Shown: positions 12,513 to 22,700 of the stretch, piece after piece
Position numbering within the stretch: position 1 is the stretch's first letter
Layout of the letters: every line of letters begins with the position of its first letter
Source: Azolla pinnata
Taxonomy: Eukaryota; Streptophyta; Polypodiopsida; Salviniales; Salviniaceae
Assembly: GCA_037176905.1 (NCBI GenBank)
Contig: JBBBWG010028201.1
Span: 51,810 to 115,809 of the forward strand
Length of the DNA stretch: 64,000 bases
Direction of reading: 5' to 3'
Program-made: the position numbers and the translations under genes
Notes under the pieces: generated by a model
What the model was told of the DNA's origin: nothing
What the model saw: the letters and a program-made list of their open reading frames with translations, nothing else
Databases searched by the model: none

Positions 12513-13988
12513 TTAGCTGCTGTTGAGGAAGCTCGCGAGCTCAGCCATGAAAGCTCCCAAGCTTTCGGAGCTCTCCGGCGCGTGGAGATGGAAGACATGG
12601 CCTTCTCCCGGGGAGAGGAAGAGCTTGGATCGTCTCCCGGCGTCGCAGAGAGCCTGGTGGTAGCTCTCCCCTCGCTGCCTCGTCGGATCTTCGCCTGCAA
12701 CGGCGACCAGCGATGGAGGGAGCTCGGCGGCTCGCCTCAGAAACCCTAATCCTCCGCGAAGCAGGGGGTTCTGGAACCTTCCGCCGTCCTTGGCCCCGCT
12801 CAGCTCCCACAACTTGGCCTCGAACGGGAAGGAGACATGGCCTTCCTTGGCCCCGCACCTGAAGAACGGATGGATGAAGATCAAGCCTCTCAACCCTAGC
12901 AGTTGCTGCTGCTGCTGATGATGATGCTGATGATGATCTCGCCCTGCCTCGCCTTCGGCTGCTTGATCTTGCTCTTCCTCGTCCTCGAACCCTAACCCTA
13001 GGATCGCTCGCATGGCGACGTGATGCACGATGTTGGCTCCCGCGCTGTCGCCGCCGAGGAAGCAGCGGGAGAAGTCGGCATGCCTGGCGAGCCATGGATC
13101 CGGGGATTCCACAGGAAGCACAGGAAGCACAGAAGAAGAAGAAGATGATGAGGATGAGGATGAAGACGATGATGGCCATGGCCATGGCGATGGCGATGGT
13201 GAAGATGGAGATGGAGATGGAGACGAAGATGCGGAAGAGGCGAGCTTGGCCTGGCGATGGAGCCATGCGAGAGCTTGGAAGCAGTCATGGTAGGCGGCGG
13301 GCAAGGGGTGCTCAGGGGCGAGGCGATAGTCGACGGAGACGATGAGGATCTGCGCATGGAGGGCGAGCTTGCAGTAGAAGGCGTGGTCCTCGGGGTTCAT
13401 GGTGCTCCCCGTGACGAAGCCCCCGCCATGGAAGTAGAGCAAGATCGGGAGCCTGCTTCGCCTCCTTCTTCCTCCTCCTGTCTCCATCTCTGAATCTGCA
13501 CCAGTGCAGGCTCCAGACGCAGCTTGAGGATCGGACATGGCGACGGCATCCTCATCATCCTCATCACCATCGTCTGCATCATCATCATCATCATCCACAC
13601 AAGGTTTCTGCTGCTGCTGCTCCTCCTCCTCCTCCTCCTCCTGCTTCTCCTTCTCCTTCTCCTTCTCCTTCTCCTTCTCCTCCTCCTTCTCCTCCTCCTC
13701 CTCCTCCTGCTTCTGCTTCTGCTTCTGATTCTCCTCCTCCTGATTCTGCTTCTGCTTCTGCTTCTGCTTCTGCTTCTGATTCTGATTCTGCTTCTGCTTC
13801 GGGAGGTAGATCCGGACCATGGTTCCATGGCCAAGATCGAGGGCGATGTCCCTGGTGGAGACAGGATCTCCGGATGGGGACTCCGGGACCAGAGGCGGAT
13901 CGTATGGAACCCTGTGGAAGCTCCCATCTCGCCATATCCTGCAGCTCAGCGAGCTCAGCACCACATCATCGTGAGCTTCCATAGCCAT
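12513..13988 (-). CDS. Carboxylesterase, plant CXE / GID1-like alpha/beta hydrolase, intronless
   Basis: The single-exon protein is 491 aa from ATG 13988. This start is chosen because the alignable N-terminus (LSCRIWRDGSFHRVPYDPPL) follows at once; the 54 codons before it look like leader. It has the oxyanion motif HGGG at 187-190, the nucleophile elbow GDSAG at 313-317 (Ser315), a candidate acid Asp434 in AGEDPTRQRG and His464 in GEGHVFHLH, so the catalytic triad appears intact. These features define plant carboxylesterases, which hydrolyse small ester substrates and include the gibberellin receptor GID1; the intact Ser and His favour an active esterase over a GID1-type receptor. Relatives are about 320 aa. 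The extra length comes from low-complexity blocks: Lys/Gln/Glu plus an Asp run (about 64-150), a Ser/Pro run (about 251-286) and a Glu/His/Gln run (about 335-362). Substrate unknown. Confidence 0.88.
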   Translation of the reverse strand: MAMEAHDDVVLSSLSCRIWRDGSFHRVPYDPPLVPESPSGDPVSTRDIALDLGHGTMVRIYLPKQKQNQNQKQKQKQKQKQNQEEENQKQKQKQEEEEEEKEEEKEKEKEKEKEKQEEEEEEEQQQQKPCVDDDDDDADDGDEDDEDAVAMSDPQAASGACTGADSEMETGGGRRRRSRLPILLYFHGGGFVTGSTMNPEDHAFYCKLALHAQILIVSVDYRLAPEHPLPAAYHDCFQALAWLHRQAKLASSASSSPSPSPSSPSPSPWPWPSSSSSSSSSSSSSSVLPVLPVESPDPWLARHADFSRCFLGGDSAGANIVHHVAMRAILGLGFEDEEEQDQAAEGEAGRDHHQHHHQQQQQLLGLRGLIFIHPFFRCGAKEGHVSFPFEAKLWELSGAKDGGRFQNPLLRGGLGFLRRAAELPPSLVAVAGEDPTRQRGESYHQALCDAGRRSKLFLSPGEGHVFHLHAPESSESLGAFMAELASFLNSS

Positions 13989-14034
13989 GAGCCATGACGA
14001 GATGGAACAAAACGAGATACTCACGAGAAGAGTA

Positions 14035-14102
14035 TCTGCAACATATATGTGGGATAAAAGGACAATTGTTTTGGCAGCTTCCACAATTATGTTGTATGGG
14101 AA
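14035..14102. repeat. Third copy of the dispersed element seen at 2.7-3.2 kb
   Basis: This block matches about 3187-3252 closely over some 65 bp (shared phrases CAACATATATGT and TTATGTTGTATGG, with matching spacing). It lies about 50 bp upstream of the carboxylesterase start, in the same orientation as the earlier copies. Confidence 0.7.
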
Positions 14103-14242
14103 CTTTGTCCCCCGATGAGTTAGATTTATGTCAATCTTGTAATACAGCACCTTGGACGGTTAACCTTGCATTCTTTATAGAAATGTTTTTTTTGTATTGT
14201 CGTGTTGTTTTAATACAAATATCCATTTACGGAAAAAAAAAG

Positions 14243-14535
14243 AAAACAAAACGAGAAGAGTGGATCGATGTAGCAGTGGCGTCGAATCCCTTGATCGGGA
14301 TCGAGGAGGTTTCAAGTATTTATATTGTGAGTGCACTGAGACGGAGCTCGGATGGTGAGGCCATGAGCGAAAGGAGAATCGATGGTGCGAAGAACTCACG
14401 AAGCTCGGAACGACCAGAGAGAGAATACGAAGATTTGAGACGGAACAAAACGAGAAGAGTGGATCGAAGTAGTAGTGACTAGCGTGAAATCCCTTGATTG
14501 GGATCGAGGAAGTTACAAGTACTTATACTGTGTGC
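14243..14535. repeat. About 200-bp direct duplication
   Basis: ACAAAACGAGAAGAGTGGAT recurs at about 14248 and 14446, followed in both by a related segment (CCCTTGAT-GGGATCGAGGA, then CAAGTA-TTATA-TGTG). A shorter relative of the first motif lies near 14006. Confidence 0.8.
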
Positions 14536-15365
14536 GTCGTCGACCTACAAGTAGTAGTAATATATATCTTTCTTTTGAATAGTACTCTAAACCCTTCTAG
14601 AACTTTCTAGAACTTTTTAGCGGTATGTGAGTATATTGTTTGTTTAGTTTTAAGTGTTACTGTGTGTTTATATTAAGATGGTTGAATATGATATCTTTTG
14701 ATCTCAAGGTTGCCAGTTCAATTCTTATCGATTATACATATTTTTACGACACTGCCCTCCATTCTCTTCTTATTCCGTGTTTTGGGGGTGCACTCGCTTG
14801 GTGTATGGCTCTTACGAAACTAGAAATCAATAGTTTATCTAGTGTGTATTCGGCTCTCTGTCTCTGCTGTGTCCCGATCCGATCTTGCTCATCGTTCTCT
14901 CCGACTCATTGGTGGACCTATTCCCATTTGAAAACTGTGGCTGCTGCCACTACCCTCGATGACCTCTAGATGTGCCCAGCAACCTGTGGTGCAAATGCTT
15001 CTCACGAATTTTGCTTCCAATCCGACTATTTCTACCTATGGCCTCGAGTAGCAAAGTTCGTCCTTTGAGAATTAGGTTGGTGGCGGTGTCCTGATGTTTT
15101 GAGCACATAATGTGAAATGCATAGAGAAAAGGAACGTTAAAGAAGATATAGAAGAACTCAATAAATAAATAAAATAATAAAGCGAGTAAGGTGTAATGAA
15201 TAAAACAGGTCATTGGGTCGATTATCATGTTATCTTTTTTCTCTCTAATTTTTTTTGTTTTTTTTTAACTTTATTTTCCTACTTTTTTCCTACGTTTTTT
15301 TTTATGGCGACCTACTCCACAACCTTTATAAGGAGTGACGTACATAGAGGGAAGGGAGAGAGACG
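14536..15365. other. Gene-free stretch
   Basis: Only short, unsupported open frames are present. Around 14676-14735 the phrase GGTTGCCAGTTCAATTC resembles a tRNA T-arm/B-box, possibly a SINE relic, with no convincing A-box. The right part (15230-15305) is T-rich. Confidence 0.5.
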
Positions 15366-15735
15366 AGATATGCCCTAATATACAAAACCCTAATACCCGA
15401 TTATTAAAACCCTAATCTCTTCATAATTCCAATCTTCCTAATCTTTTCTCTAAACCCTAATACCTAATACCTTAATACCTAATTATTAAAACTTTAATCT
15501 CTTCCTAATCCCAATCTTTCTAATCTCTTCTCTAAACCCTAATACCTAATACCCTAATACCCAATTATTAAAACCCTAATCTCTTCCTAATCTTAATCTT
15601 CCTAATCTCAATCTTCTTAATCTCTTCTCTAAACCCTAATACCTAATACCCTAATAGCCGATTATTAAAACCCTAGCCTCTTCCTAACCCAATCTTCCTA
15701 ACCCAATCTTCCTAACCCAATCTTCCTAACTCTCT
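15366..15735. repeat. Degenerate CCCTAAT-based minisatellite
   Basis: About four copies of an 80-105 bp unit start with AAACCCTAATACC and include TTATTAAAACCCTAATCTCTTCC and repeats of AATCTTCCTAA. The motif resembles the plant telomere repeat but carries CCCTAAT in place of CCCTAAA. Confidence 0.85.
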
Positions 15736-17100
15736 CAATAATTTCTCTGTATTTTATTTATGTTTAATCACCTAAATCTGGGAACAACTTTGTAGTAATA
15801 TTTGATAATTAAAATCATATTTTGAATCTCTTAGCAAATTGTCCATCTCCCGGTTCAGAACCCTAGCAGTTCCACCCGGACACATACATTTGGAGCTGTA
15901 TAGCCCAAATACTACGACATCTGGCGGTGTACAAATTGAAGACATATTGCAATGCCGATAATTGGACCGCCAAGAAAGCCAATAATTTCTCTGACAAGGT
16001 TTGATGGTCCATCGGGCCCAACTTTGACCTTTATAACAGTGTTTTTGAGTTCGCGTATTGTTTTTGCAGCTCTTGAATTTCACAGGTTTTATCACAACGC
16101 CGAAAGCATGATAGATTGCATTCTAACGCCTACTGAAATTACAAATTACAAATTAACACCTGGTTTTTGAAAAATTAACTCTCGGTTAATTGATTGACAC
16201 CTAATTAATTAGATTCTCGAATCGTTGGTTTATGTTAATTGAATAGCGAGGGAATCACTTAGTAAACGGCATTAAGAAGTTTGAAGCAATTAGTGAGAAA
16301 CATGTGGCAATTTCGCCATCAATATTATGGTAATCTTGGGGTTTAATTGAGACGTTGTATCATCAAACTTTGTCGACTGGTAATTCGTTGTGTTTTCTCG
16401 AAGCAAGATGCTGCGAGAACACCTTCTCGACACTTGCATGTTCTGACCTTCCAATCGCTCCTTTCCTTTGAGTGCCAATACGGTTCGGAGGGAATTGGCA
16501 TGAGAATTCCTCGAAAGATAAAAATGCAAAGAAAAAGAAGGGAATCACTAAGATATACCGATTCCAAGTATCAGGAAAGAAAAAAACGAAAGAAATCAAT
16601 TGAGATAGTGAAATTTTGTATATGCCAGGAGACGAGCTTTACACGAGAGCATTACAAACTGGCATTCAACTAGAATGGTTTGATGTTTGAGCCGAGCTCG
16701 AGTTATAAATCTTTCATTCTCTCTCACTTGTTAAGAGTTAATCGAGCTTACGAATACGAGGACGTGATTAAGGTCTGGCTTCTTAATCTGGCCTTCGAGT
16801 AGTAGACCTGTCGGTAAGCTGTGAGGCAAGGTAATTATTTGCCAGACCCTGAACTTGCAACCTTAAAATCGATCGCATGCTAGGAAACCTGCCAAGAAGA
16901 GAGCGGGAGTTGCAGACAAAATTGCAGAATCGTTTTGCTCAGTCGCTTACGAGTTACGACACGATCTGTTCCTCTGCAACGTATCTGAAAAGATGCCTGA
17001 GCCCATCCGATCCCTTTTGGGATTCGCATTCATGTGGCTCGATACTTTTAAGCACATGCTCGATCGAGGTCTCAAGTTCGAATCTGGCGCAGAATCATGC
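15736..17100. other. Gene-free stretch
   Basis: No open frame resembles a known family on either strand. A tRNA-like segment near 17030-17093 is listed separately. Confidence 0.45.
17030..17093 (+). other. tRNA-like segment, possible SINE relic
   Basis: GGTCTCAAGTTCGAATCTGG has the form of a T-arm with a good B-box (AGTTCGAATC). About 40 bp upstream GTGGCTCGATAC is a weak A-box match. I cannot fold a complete cloverleaf, so this is at best a tRNA-derived element. Confidence 0.3.
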
Positions 17101-18450
17101 ACATGCAGATACACATACATGCATACATACATACGCAAGTCATGATAGAACAGAAGCTTCTTTCGATTATAACGTAACACCGAAGGCACCAACCCCCAAT
17201 CACATGCATGCATACCAACCGACCACAATCCATATATATGTAGTCTGCAATATACTTTACGAGAACAATAGGTCTTGATCTGATCTAGGAAGAGAGTTGT
17301 GGGAATCTTCTTCTAATCATCGCATATCATACGGTGAGGGCACCAGTCCCCGATACATGAACCCTCACATGCATGCATCCATACATATATACATACATCC
17401 ATCCATACATACATCCTTCCATACATACATACTTACACACAAACATACATACATACATACACACATGCATGCATACATACATACACACATGCATGCATAC
17501 ATACATACACACATACAAAATAGAGCCAAAGATATGTACACGAACACAAATTTATACTTACATGCATGCATGCATGCATGCATTCACACACATGCACGCA
17601 CATATACACATACGCACACATACATACATACAAAATAGAGCCAAACATATGTACATTTACATGCATGCATGCATGCATACACGCATACACACACACGCGC
17701 ACATATACATACATACACTGACATACATGCACAAACACACACACATACATACATGCATACAAAATAGAGCCAGACATATGCACATGCTCACAAACTTACA
17801 TTTACATGCATGCATGCATGCACACACACATACACACACATACACGCACATGCACACACATGCATACATACACGCATACATGCATGCATGTATACATACA
17901 TACATACATACATACATACATACATGCACACATCCATACATACACACATGCACACAGACATGCATGTAGACATGCATACATACATACATACGCACACATG
18001 CATACATACACACATGCACACAGACATGCATGCATGCACACATACATACATATAGATACACACATGCATACATACACACATGCACACATGCACACATGCA
18101 TACATACACACATGCACACATGCATACATACATACATACACACATGCACACAGGCATGCATACATGCATACATACATACATACATACACACACATGCATA
18201 CGTACACACATGCACACAGACATGCATGTAGACATGCATACATACACACATACACACATGCACACAGACATGCATGCAGGCACACACACATACATACAGA
18301 AACACACATGCATACATGCACACATGCACACATGCACACATGCACACATGCATACATACATACACACATGCACATATGCACACATGCACACATGCATACA
18401 TACATACACACATGCACACATACATACATACATCCATACATACACAGAAG
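17101..18450. repeat. Large CATA/CATG/CACA tetranucleotide array
   Basis: About 1.3 kb is built almost wholly from ACAT, GCAT and ACAC steps with strong four-base periodicity. Three copies of a longer unit carrying CATACAAAATAGAGCCA (near 17513, 17626 and 17757) are embedded in the left half. Every frame on both strands is open for long stretches (His/Thr/Tyr or Cys/Val/Met polymers), which is a property of the repeat and not evidence of genes. Confidence 0.95.
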
Positions 18451-19303
18451 ACAAATATTGTGACTTTAATTCAATTAAATTTGAAATGGATTTGAATTTT
18501 CGAGGAGCAGAGAATCAGAAGCCTTCCTTTTTCTGTTCGATCAACTCCATCGATCCACGACTCACAGAAAAACCCTAATTCCCCGAAATCATCCCTCGCT
18601 CCCTTCCCCCCAGACGACTCCTCTATAACCATCGCTGTTGGAATGCTCTCGTATGATTCAACGTTTGTACCGATTGGGGAAATTGGATCAATTCTTGGAT
18701 GGTGTGGTTTTTTTTTTTGTTTTGTTCTTGTGGGGGTCGGATTATAGCTTTGCGATCTACAAGACAGAAGTATCCGATGCCAGAAGGGAATGAGAATTGA
18801 TCTTATGTCGCTTTTGATTATACAGATGCAGATGAGGAGCGTGCTCGGATTTCCCGCATTTTTCCGCTGCTCCGATCTGTTTCCGGTAACTTCCCGAAGT
18901 CGAAAACCATCTTCTGCAAGTTCTCGTGATCTTGCTCCCCGTCTTTTTTGATCAATTTAAGTCTAGAATTGATCTTTTTGAATTGATAACATGTTTGCAT
19001 CAATAAATTTAGAAAGTAATATTTGCTAGCAAAATCGAGCTTTTCGGTGCACGCTTTCGTGACAACTGATCTGTTCATTGCAAGGAAATACCATGCCATT
19101 CCTGGTCGCTCATGAAGGAGCAATAGTCAACGCTGCTGAATACAGAATCTTCTGATTGGGATTTTTGCATGTCGCCTGAATGATTTCTTTTTCTAAAGCT
19201 AGTTTAAGAACAAAGGAGCAGCCCTCTATGCTTTGAATTGCGATGAAAAGAAGCTTTACGAGCCAATAATGATGCATATAATTGTGATTGTGAACAAATT
19301 GTA
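18451..19303 (+). promoter_or_regulatory. Likely promoter and 5' leader of the ABC transporter
   Basis: There is unique sequence between the CATA array and the start at 19304. A CT-rich leader-like segment with a telo-box-like AAAAACCCTAATTCC lies at about 18570-18585. A 5' untranslated intron is possible but its sites cannot be fixed by eye. Confidence 0.4.
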
Positions 19304-19696
19304 ATGTCTCTTGCTGGTTTTCCTCGACAGGCATGGAGGGATCACGATTTCTCACCGTGTTTCAAAGAATTATATCCTTAAAAATATAATATCTCAAAAA
19401 TGCGCTTTTATCTTCAATGATTTACCGCATTACATTCGAAAAGTTTATTCCTTGATCATCCTTACAGTATTTGGCTGTGCTGCGAATTTGATAACGGTGG
19501 TTCTTATTTTGTTCTATAGCATCCAAGCTTCCATTGCATCTAGGAAGGTAAGAATCAAAACCAGAATCATCTTAATCTCTGAAGTTAGTTGGGCGTTTTC
19601 TGCTATTGATCATGTACTGTCTATTTGGTCTATTCATGTTGATAGAGAAATTGATAAGCATCAAATTACATTTAAGACTGGTCCGTAGAACTTATT

Positions 19697-19747
<51 letters not shown>

Positions 19748-22700
19748 TTATGTATCATTGTGGCTTGGATTTTATGCAGAATGTGAGAAAATCATTCGGA
19801 TTGTTGGCGCTAAAGAGGTCTTTGATTTGTTCAAGGGCATTATCAACCATAGCGATTCTTGTCACAGTGGTGCAATCATTTCAGTTGATTCTAGATAAGG
19901 ATGAGTTTGAGAATCCTCAAAATCATACTTGGTTTTATCTTTTTCTACAAGGAATTGCATGGGTATATGGCGTTTCTTTCATCAATAGAATTGTCGTTTT
20001 GATCTGGTTAATTACATTTATACTCATGACAAGCACATGTAATCATCAAACTTCAAAACGATCCTTTTTGGGTCACAAAATTTTGAGTTTTTAATCATAT
20101 TTAGTTCAAATTAGATGAACATGGTTTATGTGTATCAGCGAGGAGACTTCTTCATGTATTGCTGATGGTAACGTTTCTTGCCTTGTGGCAGGTATCTTCT
20201 TGCTGGATAGTACATTATCACTACGAAGTTGTGATAACTGATTTTCTTGTCCTCCGTATCTGGTGGCTTTTGAGGCCACTATTGCATTTTCCATTTTTAT
20301 ACTCAAGTTTATGGAAGTCATCAGAGGTGATTAGTCATTATCACCTGATACAATTGCTAACAATGAAACATTGTGTGCTATATTATGAGTTGCTACCAGT
20401 TTGAGTTAATAAGAAGCACCTACCCTGATTTTCTTGTTCAGGGGCTGTAATAATGCATTGAAACTGGATGCTATATTTTAAGTCACTATCATCTTAGAAT
20501 ATCATAACTCGCCTCTATAGGTAGTGACATTCTTCGTACTGTTCATGCCATGAATCTTACGAAGAAACAGCAAACCCCAGATTCTATGGCAAGAAAAGAT
20601 GTAAGAATATTTAGATACTGGTAAGAGGTTATAGATCAACGTGGTTTGATGATAATAAATTGTTCTGAAACTGGCCATTGGTCAAGGTGGAGTTGATGAA
20701 TTCGTAGATTGGGAAAACCATTTGTGTCATATTACAGGATATAATGCATTAAATGTGCATAGAATTTTACAACACAGTCTAAACCGTGTAATTCTTAATG
20801 TAAGATATTCAAACTGTGGTTAGAAACTGTAGATCTTACCTCTTGCTGGAAAAAGTTTATAAAGTGCAAACTATTCAGCTTTTAGAAACGAGATGGAAGG
20901 TCTAGTATATAACTGGAAAATATATAACATTGATCGTTTCTATACTAGTATTCTGCTTTTACCTGTTTGCATGATCTAGCATGTTGATTGATTGGGTTTT
21001 AGCTTGATGAAATCTAAATTTTATTTTTCGAAGTGGCCTTGTTAGGTTCTATGGTCTCTTTATGTACTAGAAGAGATCATTCTTGCAACAATCTCGTCAT
21101 TCTTTGGGCTACTAATCTTTGTCTTTGGATGGAAGTTCTCCACAACGCTGAATTTGAACAATAGGTGGGTTTTGTCAATCAACATCTAATACTACTCTTT
21201 GGATGAGTTGAATGCCTATTGATTAATTGGATGGTGGAATGTATTCTCTATAATTCATGAATGTCCATAAACTCTTAATAAACCTTTCTATCACATGAAT
21301 TATACTGCTGTTACAGGGTCTGCCTGCCATTCTTCATAGAAAAGGAATAGACACTCAATTTTCTGTATGCACTTAGTTCTCGACCTTATACTTCATTTGT
21401 TCGCTTATGCTGATAGTGTTTATAAACGTGGAGAAGAATAGAATGAAGCACCTTAATGTAGAGATAAAACCAAAATCAACACCAACAGATGAGCTGATTG
21501 CAGCTTATGAATATGAATTTTCTGTGAAACTGATGTTATTATTCGATATACGGAAGGTAGTAATGTGAACTACAAATAAGATTGTTTGGAAAACATGGTA
21601 AATTGACAGCAGATACAAGTTTCTGCTTTGTGAGCATTAAAATATATCTTTCCAGTATCAGCCACTATGGATGATACAAAGAACATAGGTCATGTAATCA
21701 GATAATGTTTGCTAGAGGAGTCTATTTCTCCACGGAGTGTTAACATAAAGGAATCAAAGTAAAGCTCAGAATTGCGGATTCCCTGGCATTGAGCTAGTAG
21801 ACTAGCCAAAAATGCCTAACAAATCTAGTTGATGATAATGGTTCCCATAATCAAGATAATACACTATCAAAGAGAGTGATGAAAAGTTGACGGGAAAGAT
21901 GGAAATGAGGGTAGAGATGCTGTGATCTGTGGATGCTTATATAGATCCCTTCTTTGTAAATTCATCACAGATTTGCAACTATAAGAGGGGTAGCCACATA
22001 GTTTATGTACATTTCCAATTTGTTTTATTTTATTAGCCAATTTATAAAATCCATGAGAAAGTATGTTTTGGTCTCATGGGTCAATTTTCTATTTTGAAGA
22101 TGTAAATAAGCTAGTCCTTCCTCTCTTGCTTTGAAAAATCGGTAAGAAACGCAAACATTTGATTTGCTTCAGGCATTCCATATACTTTGTAGAATGTTAT
22201 TTCAGCCATGGTTTTTGAGGTGTTTGTTGATATAAATGTATGTTTTTGAGGTGTTTGTTTGATCCAGTGAATATTCTATATTTATTTGTTTATCTTGAAA
22301 ATAAATGTTTGACTTTACTGGGGATTTTCCCTATCAAGGGAATTTCCATTATTGACAGATCCCCTTCTACATTCAGAAAGTCTTGAAGGAAGAAAAAAGA
22401 CATTTCCAGCGGTATGTGTCAAAGAAGTGTGAGTTCAGTGTTGAGGGGTTATAAGGAAATTTTAAATCTGAAATGGATGGCAACATAGAATGTATTAGTG
22501 TCTTTGAAGAGTTAGATTTTGATTGCTTTATGGATTGTAATGCACCGAATGAGTGGTTTTGTGGTTAGATTAGCTGGTTTATGTTGCTACATAAGCATAG
22601 TTTCCAGCCTGGTTATTAGTTTGCCTTTTTTAAACTCTGGATAGCAAGAGTTTGCTGAAACAACAATCAAATTATATATGGTAGTGACAATCCAACTTCT

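Noticed and set aside
15772-16095. 107-codon minus-strand frame with several Cys residues
   Set aside because: Considered as a degenerate transposon protein, but no zinc-knuckle spacing or polymerase/integrase motif is visible.
17657-18454. Several 200-260 codon Cys/Val/Met or His/Thr frames
   Set aside because: They are open because of the CATA repeat in every frame on both strands; this is not a real Cys- or His-rich protein family.
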